The position numbers and the translations under genes are program-made. The notes under the pieces are model-generated. The model had not been told where the DNA came from and made no database searches. It saw only the letters and a program-made list of their open reading frames with translations. DNA of 64,000 nt, from NCBI GenBank assembly GCA_958438515.1, contig CAUBRZ010000004.1:1-64000 (forward strand), written 5' to 3'. Source of the stretch: an uncultured Clostridium sp. (GTDB lineage Bacteria > Bacillota > Clostridia > TANB77 > CAG-508). This document shows positions 10,210-19,534 of the stretch, piece by piece (positions within the stretch are counted from its first letter, which is position 1; every line of letters begins with the position of its first letter).

Positions 10210-11319
10210 TTAATATTTAACATTAATATCTTCTGTTTCAATATTTCTTCCTAAAAATAATTTTTTTAGTATTTTAAAGAAAGAAACTAATCTATTTTCT
10301 TTTTTAGTAATTACCTTTAGTGCTGTTTGTATTTCACCATTTTCTAAAGCATTATATTTTAATTCAAGTTGTTCCATTTTATTTACATAGTAATCATTAA
10401 AGAAGGTATATCCTTCAGTATATCCTAAGTAATCTTTAAAAGAATATAGCTTTCTTCTATAGTTTTCTACTTCTTCTAAATTAGTAATCATGTTAAATTC
10501 TTTATTAAAGTAGCTTGATATAATAAGATTTTGGGTTCTCATAAACCCTAAAGTAATCTCGCCTTTTAATTCGTCTATTTTTCGTAACATGCCATCAATT
10601 CTTTTATTTCTATCATCAACTTGTGAAATTTTGTTATTAAGTTTAATTATATCTTCTTCTTTTTGAAGTATATCATCAATGGAATTTTGAATTGCTATAA
10701 ATACTTTTGGTGAAGTTAAATTAGAAAATATTGTTTTAAAATTATCATTGCTATTTAGAGTACTTTCAAATAAAACATTCTCTCCTGTTATATATGCCAT
10801 CTGACTTACTAATTGACATTCTAATGGGTAATAAGAAGGACTAATTGTTTCAAAACTAATTCCAAAATACTTAACGTATTCTTTTGGAATACCATTAATT
10901 TTAGATGACATAAGTTGAACAGCAGCTTCATTTAATCCTAAACCATAAGTTTTAAACTCTGTATAGTCACAAAGTCCCATTCTTAATAAATAATTTTTCT
11001 TATCTTTTACTTCCTGAAGATAATGTATACACTCATGAACAGCAAATTCTTCTAAATCTTGATCTTGGATATGTTCATTAAAATAAATAGAAGAGTTTTT
11101 ATAAAAATAATTAGCTTCTGCCATTCCTTCTGGCATTTTAGCCATATACATATTTAATCTAGACAATTTAATAAATAATTCATTTTGATTTAGACTATAT
11201 TCAGGAAATGTTTCACATATTTTAAGAGAAATATTCCTAGCAATTGAATTAATTCTCAAAGTATCTAGTTTTTTTGTAACTTCAATTCCATCTTTTTTTA
11301 AATCTGATTCTATGCTCAT
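10210..11319 (-). CDS. Uncharacterised protein with HExxH metalloprotease-like motif
   Basis: 369 residues; I do not recognise the family. HECIH appears near residue 94 in EEFAVHECIHYLQEV. A downstream GLNEAAVQ near residue 128 could supply the third zinc ligand, as in gluzincins. Residues about 225-260 are predicted coiled coil. A basic, hydrophobic stretch near the C-terminus (about 340-355) has no clear membrane helix. There is no signal peptide. RBS AAGGAG lies just upstream of ATG 11319. It stands alone between a convergent and a divergent gene. Intracellular metalloprotease is inference from the motif alone. Confidence 0.6.
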   Translation of the reverse strand: MSIESDLKKDGIEVTKKLDTLRINSIARNISLKICETFPEYSLNQNELFIKLSRLNMYMAKMPEGMAEANYFYKNSSIYFNEHIQDQDLEEFAVHECIHYLQEVKDKKNYLLRMGLCDYTEFKTYGLGLNEAAVQLMSSKINGIPKEYVKYFGISFETISPSYYPLECQLVSQMAYITGENVLFESTLNSNDNFKTIFSNLTSPKVFIAIQNSIDDILQKEEDIIKLNNKISQVDDRNKRIDGMLRKIDELKGEITLGFMRTQNLIISSYFNKEFNMITNLEEVENYRRKLYSFKDYLGYTEGYTFFNDYYVNKMEQLELKYNALENGEIQTALKVITKKENRLVSFFKILKKLFLGRNIETEDINVKY

Positions 11320-11500
11320 ATTTAATTCTCCTTGAAAAATAATCTAACAATATTATACTATAAATACAAAATGAATATATTTCAATAATATTAAATGTTA
11401 ATTACAGTTATATGACAATAAGTGGAAAAGACATTTTTGAAAATTAGTCAGTTGTATAAATTCTAAATGTATTTTGTCGAAATTTGTAGGACGATTTTTC

Positions 11501-11529
11501 TTGACATGGTAAATGTTTGAAGATATAAT
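11501..11529 (+). promoter_or_regulatory. Consensus sigma-A promoter
   Basis: TTGACA at 11501-11506, 17-base spacer, TATAAT at 11524-11529, both hexamers perfect. It lies 48 bases before the repeat-protein start and implies strong expression. Confidence 0.85.
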
Positions 11530-11577
11530 GCTAACATGATTAATATCATTTAAAATTAGAAGAAAGGAGAAATGTAC

Positions 11578-12090
11578 ATGGAAAATACAGAAAAAAATCA
11601 AATATTAATAGCTATTACAAGTCTAAATAAAAAAATTGATGTAATACAAGAGCAATTAAAAGTAATACCAGAAATGCAAGAACAATTAAAAGCAATACCA
11701 GAAATGCAAGAACAATTAAAAGCAATACCAGAAATGCAAGAACAATTAAAAGCAATACCAGAAATGCAAGAGCAATTAAAAGCAATACCAGAAATGCAAG
11801 AGCAATTAAAAGCAATACCAGAAATGCAAGAACAATTAAAAGCAATACCAGAAATGCAAAAACAATTAAAAGAAATACCAAAAATAAAAGAAGAACTACG
11901 AAGGATTAGTGGTTCAGTTGCTAGAATTGAAGTAGAACATGGAGAAAAATTAATTGCACTATTTGATGCCTTTAAAGCACATTCAGAAAAGTTATATGCT
12001 CATCAAGACGAAATTAACATATGCAAAAGGAAAATATCCAATCATGCAGATCAGATTTATTATTTAAAATCACAAGTTCAGGGAATATAA
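11578..12090 (+). CDS. Decapeptide-repeat coiled-coil protein
   Basis: 170 residues from ATG 11578. AAAGGAG lies 8 bases upstream, while the ATG at 11572 would be only 2 bases from it. After MENTEKNQILIAITSLNKKID come eight tandem units of EMQEQLKAIP (first and last diverged), then a helical tail rich in heptads (SVARIEVEHGEKL, QIYYLKSQV). Each unit carries a proline, so it would form short amphipathic helices with a hinge, not a continuous coil. No enzyme motif, signal or membrane segment is visible. The strong promoter suggests an abundant protein. Function unknown. Confidence 0.75.
   Translation: MENTEKNQILIAITSLNKKIDVIQEQLKVIPEMQEQLKAIPEMQEQLKAIPEMQEQLKAIPEMQEQLKAIPEMQEQLKAIPEMQEQLKAIPEMQKQLKEIPKIKEELRRISGSVARIEVEHGEKLIALFDAFKAHSEKLYAHQDEINICKRKISNHADQIYYLKSQVQGI
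11641..11880 (+). repeat. Eight tandem 30-bp repeats
   Basis: Units of 30 bases encode EMQEQLKAIP. The six central units differ only by AGCAATTAAA versus AACAATTAAA, so they are recently expanded or homogenised. Unit number is likely to vary between strains. Confidence 0.9.
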
Positions 12091-12132
12091 AAGCCTATTA
12101 GAACTTAATAAAAATAAATACTAATAGGCTTT
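12089..12132. terminator. Bidirectional terminator
   Basis: AAAGCCTATTAG / CTAATAGGCTTT stem between the convergent repeat-protein and leuS genes. Confidence 0.75.
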
Positions 12133-12135
12133 ATA

Positions 12136-14526
12136 TTATTTTAAAACAATATTATAAATTTTATTTCTAACATAAATTTCTTTAACAATTATTTTTCCAT
12201 CTAATTTAGAATCAATTGTTTCATGCACTTTTTGTTTTATAGAATCTTCATCTTCATCTAAACTAATTTTAATAGTAGCTTTTAATTTTCCATTAAATTG
12301 AATTGGTAAAGTAATTGTATCTTCAATTGTTTTTTGTTCATCATATATTGGCCAAGATTCATAAGAAATTGTGTCATTGTGACCTAATATATTCCATAAT
12401 TCTTCTGTAATATGAGGTGCAACAGGATTTAGTAGTTTTAAGAATCCTTCTGCATATTTTATAGGAAAGATTGATTCTTTATTTACAGTGTTTATAAAAA
12501 TCATCATTTGAGAAATAGCAGTATTAAAATTCATAGTTTCATAATCATTAGTAACTTTTTTTACTGTGTAATGATAAATTCTTTCTAAATTAGGATTTTC
12601 TTGATTACTAATTTTATTAGATTCAGTATATAATCTCCAAACTTTATCTAAGAATTTTTTAGAACCATCAATTCCGTTTGGATCCCAAGGTTTACTACTT
12701 TCAATAGGCCCCATAAACATTTCATAAACTCTTAAACTATCTGCGCCATATTGTTTTACCATATCATCAGGGTTAATTACATTTCCTTTAGACTTACTCA
12801 TTTTTTCTCCGTTAGTTCCCAAGATCATACCTTGATGACGTAATTTTGCAAATGGTTCTTTAACAGGAACAATTCCTTTATTATATAGATAATTATTCCA
12901 AAATCTTGAATATAACAAATGTCCAACAGCGTGTTCAGGACCACCTACGTATAAATCAACAGGCATCCAATATTCTAATAATTTTTTATTAGCTAATTCA
13001 TTATTATTATTAGGATCCATGTATCTTAGAAAATACCAGCTAGAACCAGCACTACCTGGCATAGTACTAGTTTCTCTTTTTGCTGGTTGCCCTTCAAAGG
13101 TTGTATTTACCCAATTTGTAGCTTTATCTAAAGGTGATGCACCAGTTTTTGAAGGAGCATAATCTTCTAGTTCCGGTAATACTAATGGTAAGTCACAATC
13201 TGCTAAAGCTTTCATTTCATCATCTAAATAAACAATTGGAATTGGTTCACCCCAATAACGTTGTCTTGCGAAAATCCACTCACGAAGTTTATAATTGACT
13301 TTTTTTGCACCAATTTTATTTGACTCTAACCATGAAATCATTTTTGAAATTCCATCTTCTTTATTTAGACCATTTAAAAATTCAGAGTTTATATGTAATC
13401 CATCCCCTGAAAAAGCTTCCTTTGAAATGTCACCACCTTCTATAACAGGAATAATATCAATATTGAATTTTGTAGCAAATTCAAAATCCCTTTGATCGTG
13501 TGCTGGGACAGCCATAATACAACCAGTTCCATAGGTTGCTAAAACATAATCAGAAATCCAGATTGGAATTTGTTTTCCATTTACAGGATTAATAGCATAG
13601 CTACCAGTAAATACACCTGTTTTTTCTTTGTTTAATTCAGTTCTTTCTAAATCAGATTTTGAAGCTGCTAATTTTTTATAATTTGATATTTCTTCTTTTT
13701 GGGCAGTAGTTGTAATTTTATCGACTAAATCAAGTTCAGGTGCTAAAACACAATATGTTGCACCAAATAGAGTATCAGGTCTAGTTGTGAATACTGTAAA
13801 TTCTAGATTATTATCATTTGCTACTTTAAATTTTACTTCTGCACCTTCACTACGCCCAATCCAGTTTCTTTGAATTTCTTTAGTAGATTCAGGCCAATCA
13901 ATATCATCTAAACCATTTAACAATATATCTGCATATTCAGGTATATCTAATACCCATTGTTTCATATTCTTACGAACAACAGGAAAACCTCCTCTTTCAC
14001 TTTTTCCATCTATTACTTCATCATTTGACAAGACGCAACCAAGCTCTTCACACCAATTAACAGGCATTTCAATTAGTTTAGCCAAACCATCATTATATAG
14101 TTGTTTAAAAATCCATTGAGTCCATTTATAATAATTTGGATCACAAGTAGATAATTCTTTGTCCCAATCAAAAGATAGACCAAGCATTTTTAATTGTGTT
14201 TTAAAAGTTTCTATATTCTTTTTTGTAAAAATAGCAGGATGGTTTCCTGTCTTTATTGCATACTGTTCAGCTGGAAGACCAAAAGCATCCCAACCCATTG
14301 GGTGTAAAACATTATAACCTTGCATTCTTTTCATTCTAGACATTATATCTGTTGCTGTATAACCTTCAGGATGACCTACATGAAGACCTTGTCCAGATGG
14401 ATAAGGAAACATATCTAAAGCATAAAATTTAGGTTTGGAAAAATCCCAAACATCAGTATAAAATGTTTTATGTTCTTCCCAATAATCTTGCCATTTTTTT
14501 TCTATTTTATTAAAATTATAGTTCAT
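12136..14526 (-). CDS. leuS: Leucyl-tRNA synthetase
   Basis: 796 residues; charges tRNA-Leu in the cytoplasm. The HIGH-type motif is PYPSGQGLHVGH near residue 40. The editing domain has TTRPDTLFGAT and GTGCIMAVPAHDQRD, and the KMSKS loop is EKMSKSKGNV. GGGAGGAG lies 8-9 bases before ATG 14526, so the upstream ATG at 14544 is not used. The gene has three CCG triplets on the + strand, none of which forms an in-frame CGG codon, and its frame is intact. It is a useful control for the recoding seen elsewhere. Confidence 0.95.
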   Translation of the reverse strand: MNYNFNKIEKKWQDYWEEHKTFYTDVWDFSKPKFYALDMFPYPSGQGLHVGHPEGYTATDIMSRMKRMQGYNVLHPMGWDAFGLPAEQYAIKTGNHPAIFTKKNIETFKTQLKMLGLSFDWDKELSTCDPNYYKWTQWIFKQLYNDGLAKLIEMPVNWCEELGCVLSNDEVIDGKSERGGFPVVRKNMKQWVLDIPEYADILLNGLDDIDWPESTKEIQRNWIGRSEGAEVKFKVANDNNLEFTVFTTRPDTLFGATYCVLAPELDLVDKITTTAQKEEISNYKKLAASKSDLERTELNKEKTGVFTGSYAINPVNGKQIPIWISDYVLATYGTGCIMAVPAHDQRDFEFATKFNIDIIPVIEGGDISKEAFSGDGLHINSEFLNGLNKEDGISKMISWLESNKIGAKKVNYKLREWIFARQRYWGEPIPIVYLDDEMKALADCDLPLVLPELEDYAPSKTGASPLDKATNWVNTTFEGQPAKRETSTMPGSAGSSWYFLRYMDPNNNNELANKKLLEYWMPVDLYVGGPEHAVGHLLYSRFWNNYLYNKGIVPVKEPFAKLRHQGMILGTNGEKMSKSKGNVINPDDMVKQYGADSLRVYEMFMGPIESSKPWDPNGIDGSKKFLDKVWRLYTESNKISNQENPNLERIYHYTVKKVTNDYETMNFNTAISQMMIFINTVNKESIFPIKYAEGFLKLLNPVAPHITEELWNILGHNDTISYESWPIYDEQKTIEDTITLPIQFNGKLKATIKISLDEDEDSIKQKVHETIDSKLDGKIIVKEIYVRNKIYNIVLK

Positions 14527-14620
14527 GTTGAAAACTCCTCCCAAAAATTCTTAATAATTTATGGTATTATATAACAGATTATATAAAAATTCAAGCAAAA
14601 TACAAAGGATATGAGTACTC

Positions 14621-14649
14621 TTGCATAAAGAAGCTAAAAATGATAAAAT
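14621..14649 (+). promoter_or_regulatory. Probable sigma-A promoter
   Basis: TTGCAT at 14621-14626, 17-base spacer, TAAAAT at 14644-14649, 19 bases before the first HD gene. Confidence 0.55.
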
Positions 14650-14667
14650 TTCTTGAGAGGTGTAAAA

Positions 14668-15436
14668 ATGATAGATATAGAAAAAGCAAATCAAGAAATT
14701 GATAATTATGTTAGAGACTATGAGCAAAATAACGATAAAGTAAAATTAAAAATTGATCATATAAAAAGAACTTCTCGGAATAGCTAAGAAGATAGCAAAA
14801 ACTTTAAAATTAGAACAAGAAGATGTGGAATTAGCAGAATTAATAGGTTTGTTACACGACATAGGAAGATTTGAACAAATAAAGAGATATAATACATTTA
14901 TAGATAAGAACAGCATAAATCATGGACAATTAGGTGTAAAGATATTATTTGATGATAATCAAATAAGGAGATTTATAAAGGATTCTAAATATGATGATAT
15001 AATAAAAACAGCGATACTTAATCATAATAGAAGTCCTAAAAATATGGAATTTAAAAATGAAAAAGAACAATTACATTCAATGATAATAAGAGATGCTGAT
15101 AAAATAGATATATTATATTTATTAACTTTTGAAGAAAAAAAAGAGGCTTGGGAGAAACAAGACTTGTCATCAGATATAATATCAGATGAGATTTATAGAG
15201 AATTTATGGAGGATAAAAATATAAATTATAAAGAAATTAGAACATCAGCTGATATATTAGTAAGCCATTTTGCATATGTTTTTGATTTTAATTATAAGTG
15301 TAGTTTAGCGATAGTTAAAGAAAAACAATATTTTGATAAAATATATGAAAGATTTGTTTTTAATAATCAAAAGACACAAGAGGAATATGATAATATATAT
15401 AAAAATGTAAAACAATATATTGAAAGACAAGTTTAG
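14668..15436 (+). CDS. HD-domain hydrolase, paralogue 1 (one +1 shift)
   Basis: 255 residues after joining. The HD signature LLHDIGRFEQ lies near residue 66, a His in LNHNRSP follows, and RDADKIDILY comes near residue 148, as in metal-dependent phosphohydrolases. It is a tandem paralogue of the next gene (both begin MIDIE, share AELIGLLHDIGR and DADKID, and have similar length). The zero frame breaks at CGG 14776 (residue 36) and stops two codons later. Skipping the C gives KRTS-GIAKKIAKTL, which aligns with RVSEISKRIASDL of the paralogue. The substrate is unknown; nucleotides are a usual target of the superfamily. Confidence 0.82.
14776..14778 (+). other. In-frame CGG, +1 recoding site 3
   Basis: Context TCT-C-GGA. 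The join reads KRTS-GIAKKIA. The paralogue has in-frame TCG GAG at the matching place and needs no shift. Confidence 0.88.
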
Positions 15437-15470
15437 AATAAAAAATATGTAAAAAAGAGAGGTAGACTTA

Positions 15471-16250
15471 GTGATTGATATAGAAAGTGCAAAAAAAGAA
15501 ATATTAACATATACGCAAAAAGATAGAATCAAGAACACTAAAGTACAAACAAAGGTAGAACATATGATGAGAGTGTCGGAGATTAGTAAAAGAATCGCAA
15601 GTGATTTAACTTTAAAGCAAGAACAAATAAAAGTTGCTGAATTAATAGGTCTGTTACATGATATAGGAAGGCTTGAACAATATAAAATATCGAATAAAGA
15701 ATCAACAATGCAAAACAAAGAAAAAAAATTTGATCATGGCGAGGCAGGAGTAAGAGTTCTAGAAAAAAATAATTATATTAGAAAATATATAAAAGATACT
15801 AAGTATGATAACATAATCTATAAGGCAGTATATGAACATAACAAATATTTGCTAAGCAAAGGATTATCTGAAGAAGAATTATTATTTTGTAAAATAGTAA
15901 AAGATGCTGATAAAATAGATCTTTTATATGAGGCTGTTTACAAGTATTGGCAGGAACCACAGCAAATTAAAGAAGTCGAAAACGGAAAGTTATCAGAGAA
16001 AATGCTAGAAGATTTTAATAATAAAAGATTAGCTAATAGTATTAATGCAATTAGTCAGACAGACCAAATTCTTAGGTTTGCTTCTTTTGTATTTGATATA
16101 AATTATGGTTGCAGTTTTACAATCTTAAAAGAAGATGATAATATAAGTAAAATGATAGATAGATTTAATTATAAAATAATTGAAACAGATAAACAAATGA
16201 GGAATGTTAAGAAAATAGCTAATGAATATATTAGACAAAAAACAAATTAA
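15471..16250 (+). CDS. HD-domain hydrolase, paralogue 2
   Basis: 259 residues from GTG 15471, which follows AGAGAGGTAG. HD motif LLHDIGRLEQ lies near residue 65, EHNKYLL near 124 and KDADKIDLLY near 146. It arose by tandem duplication with the gene upstream and lies 14 bases before topB. Its frame is intact: the only CGG near the equivalent of recoding site 3 lies out of frame in TCG-GAG. A metal-dependent phosphohydrolase is likely. No partner domain hints at the substrate. Confidence 0.8.
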   Translation: MIDIESAKKEILTYTQKDRIKNTKVQTKVEHMMRVSEISKRIASDLTLKQEQIKVAELIGLLHDIGRLEQYKISNKESTMQNKEKKFDHGEAGVRVLEKNNYIRKYIKDTKYDNIIYKAVYEHNKYLLSKGLSEEELLFCKIVKDADKIDLLYEAVYKYWQEPQQIKEVENGKLSEKMLEDFNNKRLANSINAISQTDQILRFASFVFDINYGCSFTILKEDDNISKMIDRFNYKIIETDKQMRNVKKIANEYIRQKTN

Positions 16251-16264
16251 AAGGATGATAGGAA

Positions 16265-18242
16265 TTGGGTAAAAATTTATTAATAACAGAAAAACCATCT
16301 GTAGCCATGGAATTTGCAAAGGCGTTAAAAATAACAACAAATAGAAAAAATGGGTATTTAGAGTCAGAAAAATGGATTATAACTTGGTGTGTAGGGCACT
16401 TGGTTACAATGAGTTATCCAGAAAAGTATGACGAAAAACTAAAATATTGGCGTCTTGATACATTACCATTCATTCCAGAACAATGGAAGTATGAAATTAT
16501 TCCACAAGTAGAAAAGCAATTTAATATAATAAAAGAATTAATGCAAAGACAAGATATTGATGAAATATATAATGCGGGAGACTCTGGAAGAGAAGGAGAA
16601 TATATACAAAGATTAGTATTTATGATGGCAAGCCCAAATCCAAATGCTAAGATGAAAAGAGTCTGGATTGATTCGCAAACAGAAGAAGAGATATTAAGAG
16701 GGATTAAGGAAGCAAAAGATTTATCAGAATATGATAGTTTATCTGATAGTGCTTATTTACGAGCAAAAGAAGATTATCTCATTGGTATAAACTTTTCTAG
16801 ATTATTATCAATTATTTATGGAAAAAATCTTGCAAAAAAAATAAACGAAGATAAAGCTTCTATTTCAGTAGGAAGAGTAATGACTTGTGTATTGGGAATG
16901 GTTGTCAACAGGGAAAGAGAAATTAGAAATTTTAAAAAAACGAAATATTATAAAATAACTCGGAAAATTTGGAACTGGGGAAGATTTATATTTTAATGCA
17001 GAATGGAAAGTAAATGAAAAATCTAAAATGTTTGGATCTAATAAGCTTTACAATGAATCAGGATTTAAAAATAAAGAAGATGCAGAACAATTTATCAATA
17101 GTTTGCAAGGTAGGAAAGCAAAAATAATTAGTTTAAAAAAATCAAAACAAAAAGAAAATGCTCCTTTATTATTTAATTTAGCAGAGATACAAAATCAGTG
17201 TACAAAGAGATTTAAGATAAAGCCAGATGAGACACTTGAAATTATACAAAATTTATATGAAAAAAAGTTAGTAACATATCCTAGAACAGATGCAAGAGTA
17301 CTTTCGACAGCTGTCGCAAAAGAAATTAGTAAAAATTTAAATGGAATTGCAAGAGGTTTTAAAGATGAAGAAGTACAAGGATATATAAAGAAGATGACAG
17401 AAGAGAAGTATTCTACTAACTTAATAAAGACTAAATATGTAAATGATAGTAAAATAACGGATCATTATGCTATTATTCCCACGGGGCAAGGGTATGAAAA
17501 TTATAATTCATTACCTGAATTGCACAAAAAAGTATATAAAGTTATTGTAACAAGATTTCTAGCAATTTTTTACCCACCAGCAGAATATAATAAAATACAA
17601 GTAACTATAGAAATTAAAGATGATAACAATAAAACAACAGAAACTTTTTTTACAAGTGGTAAAGTATGTGTAAGCAAGGGATTTTTGGAAGTATTAAAAC
17701 CAAATGAAGACAAAAAACTAGAAAAGAATGATAAAAATATAAAACCAGAAGAACAGCAAGAAGAAAAACAAGAAAATTTAGAATTATTGAAGAACCTAAA
17801 AAATGGACAGGAAATAGAAAACAAAAATTCTGAATTAAAAGAAGCAGAAACATCACCTCCTACAAGGTATAATTCCGGATCAATTATATTAGCAATGGAG
17901 AACGCTGGAAAATTGATAGAAGAAGAGGAACTAAGAGAACAGATAAAAGGAGCAGGAATAGGAACTAGTGCAACAAGAGCAGAGATTATTAAAAAGCTTG
18001 AAAAAATAAAGTATATAGATATAAATACTAAAACGCAAATTATTACACCAACACAAAAAGGAGAATTTATATATGATATAGTATATAATTCAATGCCTGA
18101 CATGTTAAATCCTAAATTGACTGCTAGTTGGGAAAAGGGATTAGATATGGTTGCAAAAAAAGAAATAGAACCGGAAGAATTCATGATAAAACTGGAAAAA
18201 TATATACATTCTAAATTTGATAAATTAGTAATAAAGATGTAA
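16265..18242 (+). CDS. topB: DNA topoisomerase III (one +1 shift)
   Basis: 658 residues after joining; a type IA topoisomerase that decatenates or relaxes DNA by single-strand passage. The TOPRIM domain begins LLITEKPSVAMEFA and continues NAGDSGREGEYI near residue 104. The active-site tyrosine lies in VTYPRTDAR near residue 337. GSIILAMENAGK and IGTSATRAEI are family motifs further on. CGG at 16961 (residue 232) breaks the frame; skipping the C gives YKIT-GKFGTGEDLYF. The active-site Tyr is downstream of the shift. Start is TTG 16265. No C-terminal zinc fingers are present. Confidence 0.9.
16961..16963 (+). other. In-frame CGG, +1 recoding site 4
   Basis: Context ACT-C-GGA. The join reads YYKIT-GKFGTGEDL. 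The zero frame ends at 16996. Confidence 0.9.
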
Positions 18243-18254
18243 AAAAAAAGAAGG

Positions 18255-18287
18255 AAGAGGAAAAGTGAACTTTCACATTTTCCTCTT
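18255..18287. terminator. Bidirectional terminator
   Basis: AAGAGGAAAA-GTGAA / TTCAC-ATTTTCCTCTT hairpin between topB and the convergent small gene. Confidence 0.65.
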
Positions 18288-18303
18288 AAATTTCAAGATA
18301 ACA

Positions 18304-18660
18304 TTAGCAAGATATTAGTCTTGGATGTAAGCTGTAGTTTTCTGTTCCTTGTACATATGAAGGAGTAATTATTACTTCTTTTTTGCCTATGTCAATTTTG
18401 TGATTTTTTAGCAAATCCATGAATTCTTCGTTTCTGTACCATAAAATGCAAACATTGTTAGAATCATATGGTAAAGAGTTTTTTATGAAATTGCTAATAT
18501 CATTGTAAGCTTCTTGGATACAATTTGGGCAAATGAAATCAATTGCTGTCGCAATCAATCTGTCCTGAGCTGCCTGCTTCTTCTCGAGTTCCTTAGTTAA
18601 TTGCTCAGCTTTTTCGTGAAGTAATAATTCTTCGTCGTTCATGATGTCTTTGTCTTGCAT
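18304..18660 (-). CDS. Hypothetical 118-residue protein with one CxxC
   Basis: I do not recognise it. A charged N-terminal helix (residues 1-38, rich in E and K) is followed by FICPNCIQEAY and a mixed C-terminal half ending LHPRLISC. Its codons use noticeably more C- and G-ended triplets (GAC, AAC, CAG, GAG) than the neighbours, suggesting recent acquisition. RBS is weak (AGGACG). It is bounded by a terminator downstream and an AT-rich gap of 100 bases upstream. Coding status is probable from composition and the long open frame. Confidence 0.5.
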   Translation of the reverse strand: MQDKDIMNDEELLLHEKAEQLTKELEKKQAAQDRLIATAIDFICPNCIQEAYNDISNFIKNSLPYDSNNVCILWYRNEEFMDLLKNHKIDIGKKEVIITPSYVQGTENYSLHPRLISC

Positions 18661-18761
18661 AAGTTTTCGTCCTGATTTTAATTTTTTTGAGTTTTTACTC
18701 TATGTTTCTAATTATAGCATATATTTACATAAAATTTAAATTCTTTCATTCTATCTCTTAC

Positions 18762-19337
18762 TTAAATATTTAAATTATAAATTGTATCAATTAATTCTTT
18801 TGATTTACATTTTAATTCTTTTTTATCATCCAAGATATAGTTTGGAATAAAGATAGGTTTGCCAAAAACAACATTAACTCTAGAAAATACTTTAGGTAAT
18901 CTAGTAATATAAACTGGAACAATAGGAATATCCATTTTAGCTGATACGAAAGTAGCACCATTGCGTACTTTAGAACCAATTAATTCACCTTTTTTTAAAA
19001 TACCACCTTCAGGAAATATCAATAACTCTCTATGTTCAGAAGTATTAAATATCTCAAGACAGTAAAATAGACTTTTTGGATCTCTTTTAGTTCTATCAAC
19101 GGGAAAAACATTATATCGTTTAAACATTTTAGCTAAGAATTTATGTTTAAAAAGTTCGGCTTTTGCCATAATATATAAATTATGAGAAACTGGATAAACA
19201 AAGAATGGATCAAATATATTTGAGTGGTTTGGACAGATCAAAAATTGATTGTATTTATTTAAATTTTCTAACCCATTATATTTTACGTGATATAAAAAAT
19301 GGCAGAAAAAGAAGTTAACAAATTTTTTCATATTCAT
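18762..19337 (-). CDS. 1-acylglycerol-3-phosphate acyltransferase (PlsC family)
   Basis: 191 residues. Transfers an acyl chain to lysophosphatidic acid in phospholipid synthesis at the membrane. Motif I NHSNIFD (NHX4D) lies near residue 37, followed by the family blocks VDRTKRD and the FPEGG motif near 103. IPIVPVYI is motif IV. A hydrophobic, basic N-terminus fits membrane association. GAGGT lies about 8 bases before the start, and a second ATG two codons later is possible. Divergent from mfd. Confidence 0.85.
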   Translation of the reverse strand: MNMKKFVNFFFCHFLYHVKYNGLENLNKYNQFLICPNHSNIFDPFFVYPVSHNLYIMAKAELFKHKFLAKMFKRYNVFPVDRTKRDPKSLFYCLEIFNTSEHRELLIFPEGGILKKGELIGSKVRNGATFVSAKMDIPIVPVYITRLPKVFSRVNVVFGKPIFIPNYILDDKKELKCKSKELIDTIYNLNI

Positions 19338-19534
19338 AAGATTTTACCTCGATTCTTAAAAGAATTATATAAACAACTAATAAAAATGTCAAACAATTGT
19401 TAGTGTTAAAAAATTTATATAAAAATATTCATATAGTAATATTTTTGCTCTATATCTAGTATATTTTAGAAAAAACTTTATTTTTAAAAAAAGATGTAGT
19501 ATAATAATATCAAATGTGAAAATGGGAGATAAGC

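Noticed and set aside
11641..11880. 30-bp tandem repeats as a CRISPR array
   Set aside because: Units are directly adjacent without spacers and encode a continuous protein with RBS and promoter.
12136..14526. CCG triplets in leuS as - strand recoding sites
   Set aside because: The three seen (12674, 12809, 13173) are out of frame on the - strand and the gene is intact.
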